Source: Legionella anisa (GTDB lineage Bacteria; Pseudomonadota; Gammaproteobacteria; Legionellales; Legionellaceae). From it: DNA of 64,000 bases. Location of the stretch: NCBI RefSeq assembly GCF_001467525.1, contig NZ_LNXS01000029.1, forward strand, positions 62,001 to 126,000, given 5' to 3'. A program made the position numbers and the translations under genes. Position 1 is the stretch's first letter, and each line of letters begins with the position of its first letter. Below the pieces are notes generated by a model. That model was not told where the DNA came from and searched no databases. It saw only the letters and a program-made list of their open reading frames with translations. Shown one piece after another: positions 16,923 to 24,872 of this stretch.

Positions 16923-17411
16923 TTAGGTTTCTTGATGATGTGTATTCTCTTTTGTTGATTGAATAGTTCCATTGGAAGTATAGACACTGATTGCATTTGC
17001 TTGATTTCCTGACAGTGTATTGACAATTTCTTGACGAACATAAAGGTTGTTGGCTATTATTTGTCCATTTACTGCATTTAATTCACGACAGTGTGTTAAA
17101 AGTTCAGCAAGCTTAGTATTTAATTGATTGATTTGATTTGTTTCCTCAACACTGCACTCCTGAAGAAACTCAGTTAAAACTAAGTTCATGTCTTGATTAG
17201 GATTCGTATAGTTAATAAGTTGCAATCGCTGTTTGGCACTTTTCTCTAACTTACTTGATAATTCTTGTTTTTTATTTGCAAATTCTTCAAGTCGATTAAA
17301 TTCACGAGATGTCAGTATTTCTTTCTCTTCGCTCAGCAGTGAATTGAGCGATTCTATCCAATTAATTTCTTGTTCCAGGTGGTTACTCAATGTTTTTATC
17401 TTATGATCCAT
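16923..17411 (-). CDS. flgN: Flagellar export chaperone
   Basis: 162 residues, almost wholly helical with heptad-rich sequence (WIESLNSLLSEEKEIL, RLEEFANKKQELSSKLEK) as in FlgN, the cytosolic chaperone of hook-filament junction proteins FlgK and FlgL. Sequence alone is only moderately diagnostic; position directly after flgM and flgA makes the call firm. Starts 19 bases after the flgM stop, so it is co-transcribed. Confidence 0.85.
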   Translation of the reverse strand: MDHKIKTLSNHLEQEINWIESLNSLLSEEKEILTSREFNRLEEFANKKQELSSKLEKSAKQRLQLINYTNPNQDMNLVLTEFLQECSVEETNQINQLNTKLAELLTHCRELNAVNGQIIANNLYVRQEIVNTLSGNQANAISVYTSNGTIQSTKENTHHQET

Positions 17412-17430
17412 ATAATATTGCCCTTAGAAT

Positions 17431-17718
17431 TTATGCAGGTTCTACATTTAACATTTTCATGGCAATTTTGTCACTATCAATCTGATAGTTTCCTAGTGCT
17501 ATTTCAGATTTAAAATATAAAACTCGAGCCTCATTGATTTCAGAAACTTCCTTAAGAGAGTTTTTTATAGCTTCTAATTGTTTTGATGTATCACTAATAT
17601 TGACATGTGATGAGGGATCCTCAATCAAACTTTGGATTTTTTCTTGATGTTTCGTTTTTAAACGATTGTCTGCATCTAGAGTTTTTACAGGAACTGCATC
17701 ACTGATTTGATTAAACAT
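17431..17718 (-). CDS. flgM: Anti-sigma-28 factor
   Basis: 95 residues, FlgM length. Binds FliA (sigma-28) and holds off late flagellar genes until the hook is complete, then leaves the cell. The C-terminal part carries the family pattern (VSEINEARVLYFKSEIALG, then GNYQIDSDKIAMKML); the N-terminus is disordered-looking. It has its own near-perfect sigma-28 promoter 33 bases upstream, giving autoregulation, besides read-through from flgA. Confidence 0.9.
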   Translation of the reverse strand: MFNQISDAVPVKTLDADNRLKTKHQEKIQSLIEDPSSHVNISDTSKQLEAIKNSLKEVSEINEARVLYFKSEIALGNYQIDSDKIAMKMLNVEPA

Positions 17719-17750
17719 AATTTATCCTCAATCACGTTCGACTTCTAAAT

Positions 17751-17777
17751 GTATCGGCTATTTTGCAAAAATCTTTA
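17751..17777 (-). promoter_or_regulatory. Sigma-28 (FliA) promoter of flgM
   Basis: On the minus strand TAAA, 15 bases, then GCCGATAC; the enterobacterial and Legionella-type consensus is TAAA-N15-GCCGATAA, so only the last base differs. It is placed about 33 bases before the flgM start. Confidence 0.88.
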
Positions 17778-17795
17778 GTAAATTTTAATTATAAA

Positions 17796-17866
17796 AGGTA
17801 TGTTTGTCTTTCTACTATCTTGGCTAAACGGTCCTTTTTGCTCAAGCTAACGAAATATAAATACCT
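17796..17866. repeat. Family-B element, diverged short copy
   Basis: 71 bases, AGGTATGTTTGTCTTTC ... GAAATATAAATACCT, with the family-B core CTACTATCTTGGC...CTCAAGCTAACG. It sits between flgA and flgM, just upstream of the flgM promoter, inside the flgAMN operon. The ends have drifted (AGGTAT/ATACCT) but still pair. Confidence 0.8.
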
Positions 17867-17873
17867 CTAGTTA

Positions 17874-18575
17874 TTAAATAATAACATTCACTTTCTTTGA
17901 GTCAGAAATCTGCGCTTCAATAATTTTTTTAGAAGAAAGATTGCGTACTTTAATGGTTTCACCCAGTGAACCTTCTTCCAAAGCAATACCATCCATACTT
18001 ATAGTCAAATTGTTATCACTAGCAACTATAGAAACATGTTCTCCTTTATTAATCAATTTCGCTGCTTCTATATTATGCGGATTAAGCGGGCTATTTGGGG
18101 GAATATTTTGTTTGCATATTTGCCCTATTAATAAATCCTTTTTAGTAAAATAGCCATGATTTAATCTTTGTACATCCATTTCTGTTTGGTAGATATCATC
18201 TTTGGAAAGTCGGGTTCCTTTAATAAGAGCACGTTTTGCTACATAGATCGTTTTTAATACAGTTATTTTAACAGGAACGTACAAAGACCAATGATTGTCA
18301 TTTTCTTGGCATTTTATTCCCATAGTACTGGTATTTAAAATTGGCGATTGGTAGGGATTAAAAACCACCAATTGATCTTCAGCACATGCTTTGAGATTTA
18401 AACGAGAGTCAATTTTATCTGCTGTAACGCGAATTACTCCTTCTTTATATGAAGAAAGCTCATTACGTATATGTTGTTCTATTTTGTTCGTTAGTATTTC
18501 AGGAGACTGTATTGTTTCAGCATGCAATCCTGTACTTGCAAAAAATAGTAAAACACTTAGTATGCACTTTTTCAC
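17874..18575 (-). CDS. flgA: Flagellar P-ring assembly chaperone
   Basis: 233 residues with a cleavable signal peptide (LSVLLFFASTGLHAE), so periplasmic. FlgA assists FlgI P-ring formation. The C-terminal SAF domain is seen in AKRALIKGTRLSKDDI, MDVQRLNHGYFTKKDLLIGQ and the family-typical end LGETIKVRNLSSKKIIEAQI. First gene of flgAMN on the minus strand, preceded by a sigma-54-type promoter; divergent from a cytochrome c gene 67 bases away. Confidence 0.93.
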   Translation of the reverse strand: MKKCILSVLLFFASTGLHAETIQSPEILTNKIEQHIRNELSSYKEGVIRVTADKIDSRLNLKACAEDQLVVFNPYQSPILNTSTMGIKCQENDNHWSLYVPVKITVLKTIYVAKRALIKGTRLSKDDIYQTEMDVQRLNHGYFTKKDLLIGQICKQNIPPNSPLNPHNIEAAKLINKGEHVSIVASDNNLTISMDGIALEEGSLGETIKVRNLSSKKIIEAQISDSKKVNVII

Positions 18576-18607
18576 AAATAATCCCTCTTTAAATGATTAT
18601 TACAAAC

Positions 18608-18624
18608 TGCAAATATTATGCCAA
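18608..18624 (-). promoter_or_regulatory. Sigma-54 promoter of flgA
   Basis: Minus-strand TTGGCATAATATTTGCA matches the -24/-12 element: GG, exactly ten bases, GC, with TTGGCA and TTGCA in full. It ends about 33 bases before the flgA ATG, in line with RpoN/FleQ control of early flagellar genes known in Legionella. Confidence 0.85.
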
Positions 18625-18642
18625 TTTTCAGGAGAATATTAG

Positions 18643-19008
18643 ATGAAGATTCATTTCCTTGTTTATGCCATGATTTTATTGATATTCCAATTACCTGTTC
18701 ATGCAGAAAGCCATCATCCCCAAGAGTTCTTGAAAGCAGTTAGTGGTACCAAAGATGAAGGCGAACAAATTTACAATCATTTTTGTGTGAATTGTCATGC
18801 GAGCAAACCATTAATTCCTATAGGCGCTCCTAGAATTGGTGAAAAAGCAGATTGGAAAATACGTTTAAAACAGGGAATGGAAGCGCTTTTTAAGCATACT
18901 GATGAAGGGTTAAATGCAATGCCGCCCCGGGGAGGATGTTTTGAATGTACTGATGAACAGCTAATGAGTGCCATTCAATTTATGCTCCCAAAACAACCAA
19001 AAATGTAA
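18643..19008 (+). CDS. Class I cytochrome c, cytochrome c5-like
   Basis: 121 residues. Signal peptide (LVYAMILLIFQLPVHAES) then one haem site CVNCH at about residues 48-52, the axial Met probably in LNAMPPRGGCFEC. The extra Cys pair GGCFEC is typical of the cytochrome c5 (CycB-like) group, in which it makes a disulfide. Periplasmic electron carrier. Good ribosome site AGGAGAATATT. Divergent from flgA, no partner oxidase or reductase nearby. Confidence 0.88.
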   Translation: MKIHFLVYAMILLIFQLPVHAESHHPQEFLKAVSGTKDEGEQIYNHFCVNCHASKPLIPIGAPRIGEKADWKIRLKQGMEALFKHTDEGLNAMPPRGGCFECTDEQLMSAIQFMLPKQPKM

Positions 19009-19122
19009 CCACTAAATAAACGCAGAGGTCATAAAAAACACACAGTGTAAAAAAAATTTATAAAAAACCTAAACCTATTTTTAAATCTCCCGATAAATAT
19101 AAAAAAAAGAGGGAGAAATAAA

Positions 19123-19680
19123 GTGAAAAAATATCTAGTGTTAGTTCCAGTGTGTGCTTTAGCAACATCCTGTGCTTCCATGGATAGATCAGTCCCTATC
19201 GTTGATGATGCGGGTCACACTCATTATACAATGAGTATGAAATCTGACCATAGAGGTTCTAGTTCCTTTCCCGATAAAAGACCAGCAACAGGGAAAAAAG
19301 TAATTGTATTCGATCCTAAAGCAACAGCGTGGGCGGCTTACGATAAAGAAGGTAATCGGGTAAACACCGGTAGTGCTTCCGGGGGTAAGGATTTCTGTGA
19401 GGATGCAGGTAAACCTTGTCGTACGGTGACTGGAACCTTCCGTATTTATTCTAAAAAAGGCGAAGAGTGTACCTCCAGTATTTATCCATTAGAAACACAT
19501 GGCGGTGCAAAAATGCCATATTGCATGCATTTCCATGGTGGTTATTCTATTCATGCCGCGTACGAAGTACCTAACTACAATGCAAGCCATGGCTGTATCC
19601 GTGTTTTGCCCAGTGCAGCAAAATGGTTAAACGAAGATTTTGCTGATATTGGTACTACAGTAATTGTTAAACCCTACTAA
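19123..19680 (+). CDS. L,D-transpeptidase (YkuD) lipoprotein, EnhA-like
   Basis: 185 residues starting at a GTG after GAGGGAGAAATAAA. Lipobox ATSC with Cys at residue 17. The YkuD domain starts at KVIVFDPKATAWAAYDKEG and ends with the catalytic motif: His in YSIHAAYEVP and ASHGCIRV with the nucleophile Cys. Four further Cys residues (DFCEDAGKPC, EECTSS, PYCMHF) suggest disulfides. The protein resembles the EnhA group of Legionella, named for enhanced host entry. Likely role: 3-3 peptidoglycan cross-linking or lipoprotein attachment. Terminator downstream. Confidence 0.87.
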   Translation: MKKYLVLVPVCALATSCASMDRSVPIVDDAGHTHYTMSMKSDHRGSSSFPDKRPATGKKVIVFDPKATAWAAYDKEGNRVNTGSASGGKDFCEDAGKPCRTVTGTFRIYSKKGEECTSSIYPLETHGGAKMPYCMHFHGGYSIHAAYEVPNYNASHGCIRVLPSAAKWLNEDFADIGTTVIVKPY

Positions 19681-19718
19681 TCAAGTTGTCGTTAATAAAT
19701 GTGATAATCTCCACTACT

Positions 19719-19742
19719 GCCCTGCATTTGCAGGGCTTTTTT
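19719..19742 (+). terminator. Rho-independent terminator after L,D-transpeptidase gene
   Basis: Perfect stem GCCCTGC-ATTT-GCAGGGC followed by six T. Placed 39 bases after the stop; a textbook intrinsic terminator. Confidence 0.92.
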
Positions 19743-19897
19743 ATTTGGGTTATAGCTACTACGAACAGGTTAAATGCTGGGCTGTTAGGAAGAGGAGTAG
19801 GCAGGATTGATTAACTATAAATCAGTTATAACGTAAGGCAACAAGACAATGATATTTGAGCTATATTAAGAGAAACCGTCTTGTAAAGTAAAATCCA

Positions 19898-21526
19898 ATG
19901 AGTACCGAAAAACTACCAAATGATTTGACAGATGAAGAGATTGTTAGGGCGATAAGTCTTGCAGAAGAAATGTCAAAGAAAGTACAGATTATACCTGAGC
20001 CTCCGGAACAAAAAAAATTCATACTCAGATTACTTATGGAGAAGATCCCATTACTTTCTGGTTTATTACAAAGTTTAGGAAGTTCCGGCACTGCAACTAC
20101 AGCTCTAATCAAAAGTCTGGGTAATACGTCTCAAGCTTTGCAAGGAGCCAGTGCTGGCTTCCACTATGCTGGCTTAGGTATCGCAGCCATTAATTTTGTT
20201 CGTATTCCTTTGATTTATTTCTTTGCGCTTATTGCTCGAGAACGCGTGCCTTTTACATTATCCAATAATGCGCGTTGGGCTTATTCTGCATTAGTATTAG
20301 GTTTGACCTTAGCTGCTATTTTGGTTCCTGCAGCAGCACCTCCAATTGCCTTGGTTTTGGCCAGTTTAACTTTGGTGCTTAGTTTGGTTTCTATAGGACA
20401 TATGATTTACAAACGTTACACCATTCAAAAATCGTTACGTGAAACTAAAGAAAACATAAAGACTCAAGAGGACCTTTTAGAGGAGATGCAGGAAAATGCT
20501 AAATTATTGAGCTCGAAATTAAAAAAGCTTAATAAAAATGATCAGGATTATGAGGAAAGGGCCAGAGCTATTTGCAAAGAAATTGACGACTTAAGCGGTA
20601 AATATAAGATTGAAAAAGACGAGTTACAAAGACTTCATAATAAAAAACTGGAGGATGAGCAAACACTTAAAGGTTTGGGAACTGCTGCATTTATGGATAG
20701 AGGTATCGCTGCAGCCCTTACTTCCGTTGCTATTATTGGTTTGGCACTGAGTTTCTTTTTTCCTCCTGTTGGTCTTGGTATTGTTGCAGGTAGTGCAGGA
20801 CTAGGTGCTCTTTATGTGGTGAGTCGGGTTGCTGTTTCTCTGCTTGCTCCAATAGTTACCGCTCAATTAAAAAAACTAGGGCTGTGGAATTCCAAAACAA
20901 ATGAAAATGAGGAATCTCCTGAGCCTTCTCTTAACCTGGATGATTCATTAGAAAATCAATCCTCATTCTCATCAACAAATGAATACGAAGATCCTGCGTA
21001 TAAGGAGACTTCTACATCAGTAGAAGCCCGTAAAAGTACCATGAATAATGAGGGTTCTACTTTAAAAACGATGAAAGGGCTATTTGGAATGCAAGCTGGC
21101 AAGAGATTGCAAGAATTAAAAGAAGATGTCATTGAGATGAGAAAACTCGATGATCATTTAACGAGAATAATAGAATCTAATAAATCTAATAAACATCATG
21201 AAGTTTTAAAATTTTTCCAAAATTTAGCAGTAATTGCCCAAATGGAGGAATGTCCTCATGGTGATTTAAGATGTTTATTCGACAAATTTTCTAATATGGA
21301 TAAAGTACTGCCCTTACTTGAAGAGGCTCTTGATGAAGTTAAAGAGGGTACTCTAATCTTATCAAAAGAAGAGAAGGCTGCCTTATACGCTTCAGAGCCT
21401 TTAATGGCTATTTTGAAAAAAAGTAAAAGACTGACCGATTTAAGCTTTTTAGTTTCATCAACACAAAACACCCTATCGCCGGAGGACAAACGAGAAGACG
21501 AACGCTTGAATTTTGAACAACAATAA
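19898..21526 (+). CDS. Multi-helix membrane/coiled-coil protein, effector candidate
   Basis: 542 residues, not recognised. Two hydrophobic clusters: about residues 85-170 (GLGIAAINFVRIPLIYFFAL, ALVLGLTLAAILVPAAAPPI) and about 270-320 (AAALTSVAIIGLALSFFFPP). Between them lies a charged coiled coil (residues about 175-255, ETKENIKTQEDLLEEMQENA). After them come an acidic Ser-rich linker and a helical C-terminal domain. The tail DKREDERLNFEQQ is Glu-rich, fitting a Dot/Icm signal. No Sec signal. The layout of two hairpin membrane blocks plus a coiled coil is common in Legionella effectors that insert in host membranes; that reading is inference. Confidence 0.65.
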   Translation: MSTEKLPNDLTDEEIVRAISLAEEMSKKVQIIPEPPEQKKFILRLLMEKIPLLSGLLQSLGSSGTATTALIKSLGNTSQALQGASAGFHYAGLGIAAINFVRIPLIYFFALIARERVPFTLSNNARWAYSALVLGLTLAAILVPAAAPPIALVLASLTLVLSLVSIGHMIYKRYTIQKSLRETKENIKTQEDLLEEMQENAKLLSSKLKKLNKNDQDYEERARAICKEIDDLSGKYKIEKDELQRLHNKKLEDEQTLKGLGTAAFMDRGIAAALTSVAIIGLALSFFFPPVGLGIVAGSAGLGALYVVSRVAVSLLAPIVTAQLKKLGLWNSKTNENEESPEPSLNLDDSLENQSSFSSTNEYEDPAYKETSTSVEARKSTMNNEGSTLKTMKGLFGMQAGKRLQELKEDVIEMRKLDDHLTRIIESNKSNKHHEVLKFFQNLAVIAQMEECPHGDLRCLFDKFSNMDKVLPLLEEALDEVKEGTLILSKEEKAALYASEPLMAILKKSKRLTDLSFLVSSTQNTLSPEDKREDERLNFEQQ

Positions 21527-21696
21527 CCCTCTACTCCAAGACTTAGACAAGAAGAACTCTATTTTGGATCTAAAATCAAAATACTTTTTTTTACCAAAAA
21601 TTTTTAATTTGCGAATTTCATTTTTTCTAGAGAACAACTTGCTAATATGCACATCGCAATTTACTATCATGTTTTTTAAATTGGATGCATGGCATT

Positions 21697-22464
21697 ATGA
21701 TTCTTTGTATTGATGTTGGAAATTCTCATATCTATGGTGGAGTTTTTGATGGAGAAGAGATCAAGCTTCGCTTTCGTCATACATCTAAAATAAGTACCTC
21801 TGATGAATTGGGTATCTTTTTGAAAAGTGTTTTGCGAGAAAATAATTGTTCTCCTGAAGCAATTAAACAAATTGGTATTTGTTCTGTTGTCCCACAAATT
21901 GATTATTCATTACGTTCAGCCTGTGTTAAATATTTTTCTTTGGAGCCTTTTTTGCTCCAGGCGGGAGTTAAAACGGGCCTAAATATCAAATATCGTAATC
22001 CCATAGAAGTGGGGGCTGACCGAATTGCAAATGCAATTGCAGCAACACATCTCTATCCAAACCAAAACGTGATTATTATAGATTTTGGCACGGCAACTAC
22101 TTTTTGTGTCATTAGTGCGCAGAAAGTATATATGGGAGGCGCTATTTTGCCTGGGGTTAGACTTTCAGTAGATGCTTTATCAAAAAACACTGCGAAGTTA
22201 CCCGCTGTAGAAATCATAAAAATTGAAAATTCAGTTGGACGCTCGACAATAGAGAGCATTCAGTCGGGTGTTTATTATGGTGCTATTGGCGCTTGCCGCG
22301 AATTGATTCAACGCTTGAATCGGGAGGCTTTTGATGCGGAAAACGCATTGGTTTTAGCAACAGGAGGATTTGCTTCCTTATTTGAAAAACAGGAAATATA
22401 TGATCGTCTCGTTCCTGATTTGGTTTTACAAGGGATAAGATTAGCTGCTTTGATGAATAATTGA
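21697..22464 (+). CDS. coaX: Type III pantothenate kinase
   Basis: 255 residues from the ATG at 21697, since MILCIDVGNS is the family's N-terminus and GGATG precedes it; an ATG four codons earlier lacks a ribosome site. Phosphorylates pantothenate, first step of coenzyme A synthesis. ASKHA-fold motifs: DVGNSHIYGG (phosphate loop), GADRIANAIAA, IIDFGTATTFC and ATGGFASLF. Length is usual for CoaX. Followed by a 520-base gap before mraZ. Confidence 0.96.
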   Translation: MILCIDVGNSHIYGGVFDGEEIKLRFRHTSKISTSDELGIFLKSVLRENNCSPEAIKQIGICSVVPQIDYSLRSACVKYFSLEPFLLQAGVKTGLNIKYRNPIEVGADRIANAIAATHLYPNQNVIIIDFGTATTFCVISAQKVYMGGAILPGVRLSVDALSKNTAKLPAVEIIKIENSVGRSTIESIQSGVYYGAIGACRELIQRLNREAFDAENALVLATGGFASLFEKQEIYDRLVPDLVLQGIRLAALMNN

Positions 22465-22885
22465 TTTAATTTGCTCGATAAAATGTACTCATAATAAATC
22501 AGAAAAAATATAAAGCATATCAAAGTACATAATATATAGAAGAGATTGTTCCAAGCTTCATACAATTACAGGTACATTAAATTGACAATCCTTGCCGCAT
22601 AAAGAGCTTTTCATCTGTTGAATAATTTAAGTTTTTCACTGTAATCCACCGAGCCAGTTGACTCTTATTTTGAGTTTTTGAAGGTAGCTTTTTATTTTTA
22701 TAACGTTATATCTCCTCATGTGACTGCATGGACACTCTGGATCCGCCCTCAGCACTCCTCACACTTCGCAGCAAGTATCGAGAGAAGTTTATTTAATAAA
22801 TGTTCATAATTTTTAAATAAAGATCTGTTTTTAATCATTTTAATTCTAAACCCTAAATAAATTATCCAAAAAGTGGGTTTTTATC
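22465..22885. other. Gene-free region between coaX and the mraZ promoter
   Basis: About 420 AT-rich bases with no credible reading frame, no family-A or -B repeat and no tRNA fold that I could see. A slightly GC-richer patch near 22725-22790 has no clear palindrome. It might hold distal regulatory sites for the division cluster. Confidence 0.5.
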
Positions 22886-22915
22886 TTGACGCATGGAGAA
22901 ATGTGTTTCTATAGT
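22886..22915 (+). promoter_or_regulatory. Sigma-70 promoter of the division cluster (Pmra)
   Basis: TTGACG, 18 bases, TATAGT, located about 75 bases upstream of the mraZ start and immediately before the MraZ-box repeats. The placement of the repeats just downstream of the -10 fits repression by MraZ. Confidence 0.7.
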
Positions 22916-22923
22916 GTATAAAA

Positions 22924-22960
22924 GTGGGGTAAAATAATAAAAAAGTGGAGAATTGTGGAA
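22924..22960 (+). promoter_or_regulatory. Putative MraZ operator (GTGGRR direct repeats)
   Basis: GTGGGG at 22924, GTGGAG at 22945 and GTGGAA at 22955, so spaced 21 and 10 bases apart; another GTGGGT lies at 22873. MraZ of other bacteria binds TGGGN repeats at about 10-base intervals just upstream of mraZ, so this is probably its autorepression site. Confidence 0.7.
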
Positions 22961-22989
22961 GGATTAAAACTTCCACATAAAAGAAAATC

Positions 22990-23448
22990 ATGTTTCGTGG
23001 AATAAATGCCATCACCATTGATACTAAAGGGCGCTTAGCAATCCCGACGCGTTATCGAGCCGCGCTGGGTGCTGAAGAAAAAACTCCTTTGGTGGTGACT
23101 ATAGATACTGAGGAAACATGTTTGCTGCTCTATACCGCAGCTCAATGGCAAATTATTGAAGATAATTTGCAAAAATTACCGAGCTTTAATGCTGCTGCAC
23201 GAAGAATACAGCGTTTATTGATTGGTCACGCGACCGATGTTGAAGTGGATGCAAATGGCAGGGTGTTATTACCCACAGTTTTAAGAAATTATGCGCAATT
23301 GGAAAAAGATGTAGTGATGATAGGCCAAGGTAATAAATTTGAAGTATGGAGTAAGGATCTTTGGGAAACCCGACGTGAGCAATGGTTGGCTGAGGAAAGT
23401 TCCGGAACTGGTGGGTTACCCGATGAAATGAAAACGTTTTCTTTGTAA
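22990..23448 (+). CDS. mraZ: Transcriptional regulator MraZ
   Basis: 152 residues. Two AbrB-like half domains, each with the DxxxR signature: [15 protein letters not shown] near residue 10 and [16 protein letters not shown] near residue 80. Forms a ring-shaped oligomer that binds repeats upstream of its own gene and dampens the division operon. First gene of the dcw cluster; its TAA stop overlaps the in-frame ATG of the next frame. Confidence 0.96.
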   Translation: MFRGINAITIDTKGRLAIPTRYRAALGAEEKTPLVVTIDTEETCLLLYTAAQWQIIEDNLQKLPSFNAAARRIQRLLIGHATDVEVDANGRVLLPTVLRNYAQLEKDVVMIGQGNKFEVWSKDLWETRREQWLAEESSGTGGLPDEMKTFSL

Positions 23449-23459
23449 TGGAAACAAAA

Positions 23460-24386
23460 ATGGCAACGCATCAATCAGTATTACTTCAAGAATCAATAGA
23501 AGGTCTAGCCATTAAAAGCGGCGGGATCTATTTTGATGGCACTTTTGGTCGTGGAGGCCATAGCAGAGAAATTTTGCGACATTTAAATGATCAAGGTCGT
23601 TTATATGCCATAGATAAAGATGTGGAAGCGATCGCATATGCCACAGATCATTTTAGCCAAGATAAGCGTTTTCATATATTTCAAGGTTCATTTGCACGAA
23701 TTCAGGAGTTTGCTACTGAAGCGAATGTATTGGGAAAAGTAGATGGTATTTTGTTGGATTTAGGTGTGTCTTCACCCCAATTGGATAGTCCGGAAAGAGG
23801 TTTTAGTTTTATGCAGCAAGGACCTTTGGATATGCGCATGGATTTATCTCAACCCATGAGTGCTGCACGCTTTGTTAATGAAGCTGAAGCAGAAGAAATG
23901 GCTTCTGTATTCAAACTGTATGGAGAAGAGCGTTTTGCAGGACGTATTGCAAAGGCAATTGTTGCTGCCAGAAGCATTGCGCCTATTTCTACAACGTTGC
24001 AATTGGCAGAAATTGTGAAGGAAGCAAATCCCAAATGGGAAAAACACAAACATCCAGCAACACGCGTGTTTCAAGCAATACGCATTTATATAAATCAAGA
24101 ATTAAACGATTTAAAGAGTTGCTTGGAACAATGCCTTAATGTTCTGGCTCCTAAAGGCAGATTGGCAGTGATTAGTTTTCATTCCCTCGAGGATCGCATC
24201 GTCAAGCAATTTATGCGCGATAAAGAACAGGGAGCCAAACCTCCTCCTGAGGTGCCAATTCGTTATGAAGCACTAAAGACAAATTTTAAAAGAATAGGTA
24301 AGGCGATTATGCCACAAGAAATTGAAGTAAAAGAGAACGTCAGATCTCGAAGTGCTGTACTTAGAATAGGGGAGAAATTAGCATGA
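23460..24386 (+). CDS. rsmH: 16S rRNA m4C1402 methyltransferase
   Basis: 308 residues. SAM-dependent methyltransferase (MraW). Motifs: [10 protein letters not shown], the SAM loop [55 protein letters not shown] and [15 protein letters not shown]. Start taken at the ATG at 23460, preceded by GGAA at seven bases; the frame also has an ATG at 23448 overlapping the mraZ stop. It overlaps ftsL by four bases (ATGA). Confidence 0.96.
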   Translation: MATHQSVLLQESIEGLAIKSGGIYFDGTFGRGGHSREILRHLNDQGRLYAIDKDVEAIAYATDHFSQDKRFHIFQGSFARIQEFATEANVLGKVDGILLDLGVSSPQLDSPERGFSFMQQGPLDMRMDLSQPMSAARFVNEAEAEEMASVFKLYGEERFAGRIAKAIVAARSIAPISTTLQLAEIVKEANPKWEKHKHPATRVFQAIRIYINQELNDLKSCLEQCLNVLAPKGRLAVISFHSLEDRIVKQFMRDKEQGAKPPPEVPIRYEALKTNFKRIGKAIMPQEIEVKENVRSRSAVLRIGEKLA

Positions 24387-24724
24387 ACGCTGCAGCGAGA
24401 GTAATCAATCAAGGTACCTTATTTAATGGTCAACTGGCAGATATGCACATGTCAAAATCATTATACATGCTGATTATATTATTAGTTGCTGTATTAGTGA
24501 GTGCGTTGGCTGTGATATACAGTACCAACTCATATCGGGTGACTTTAAATAAGGTGGAACAACAAGAACAGTTAACCCATTATTTACAGTTGCAATGGGG
24601 GCAGTTACTTCTAGAACAAGCAAGCCTGGCTACACCGGCACGCGTAGAAGAGTTGGCCACTGAAAAATTACAAATGCTTTTGCCAACATCTAAAAATACT
24701 TATTGGTTACAAGCACAGCAGTAG
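24383..24724 (+). CDS. ftsL: Cell division protein FtsL
   Basis: 113 residues. Short cytosolic N-terminus, one membrane helix ([20 protein letters not shown]) and a periplasmic leucine-zipper-like helix ending in [16 protein letters not shown], the normal FtsL plan. Forms a complex with FtsB and FtsQ that activates FtsWI. ATGA overlap with rsmH shows coupling. Unusually, a family-A palindrome lies between it and ftsI. Confidence 0.9.
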   Translation: MNAAARVINQGTLFNGQLADMHMSKSLYMLIILLVAVLVSALAVIYSTNSYRVTLNKVEQQEQLTHYLQLQWGQLLLEQASLATPARVEELATEKLQMLLPTSKNTYWLQAQQ

Positions 24725-24770
24725 AAGTTTTTGTTTTAAACGAGTACCATTGCCATTTAGTTTTAGTAAC

Positions 24771-24856
24771 GTAGCCTAGGTGGAGGCAAGGCCATAACCT
24801 GGGAGTTTTTTGTGCAATATAACCCGGGTTATGGTACTTGCCTCCACCCTGGCTAC
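24771..24856. repeat. Family-A variant repeat inside the dcw operon
   Basis: 86-base palindrome with family-A ends (GTAGCCTAGGTG ... CACCCTGGCTAC) but a different inner stem: GGAGGCAAGGCCATAACC pairs with GGTTATGGTACTTGCCTCC. Lies between ftsL and ftsI, 16 bases before the ftsI ATG. Confidence 0.87.
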
Positions 24857-24872
24857 AGATGGATAAGTATCC

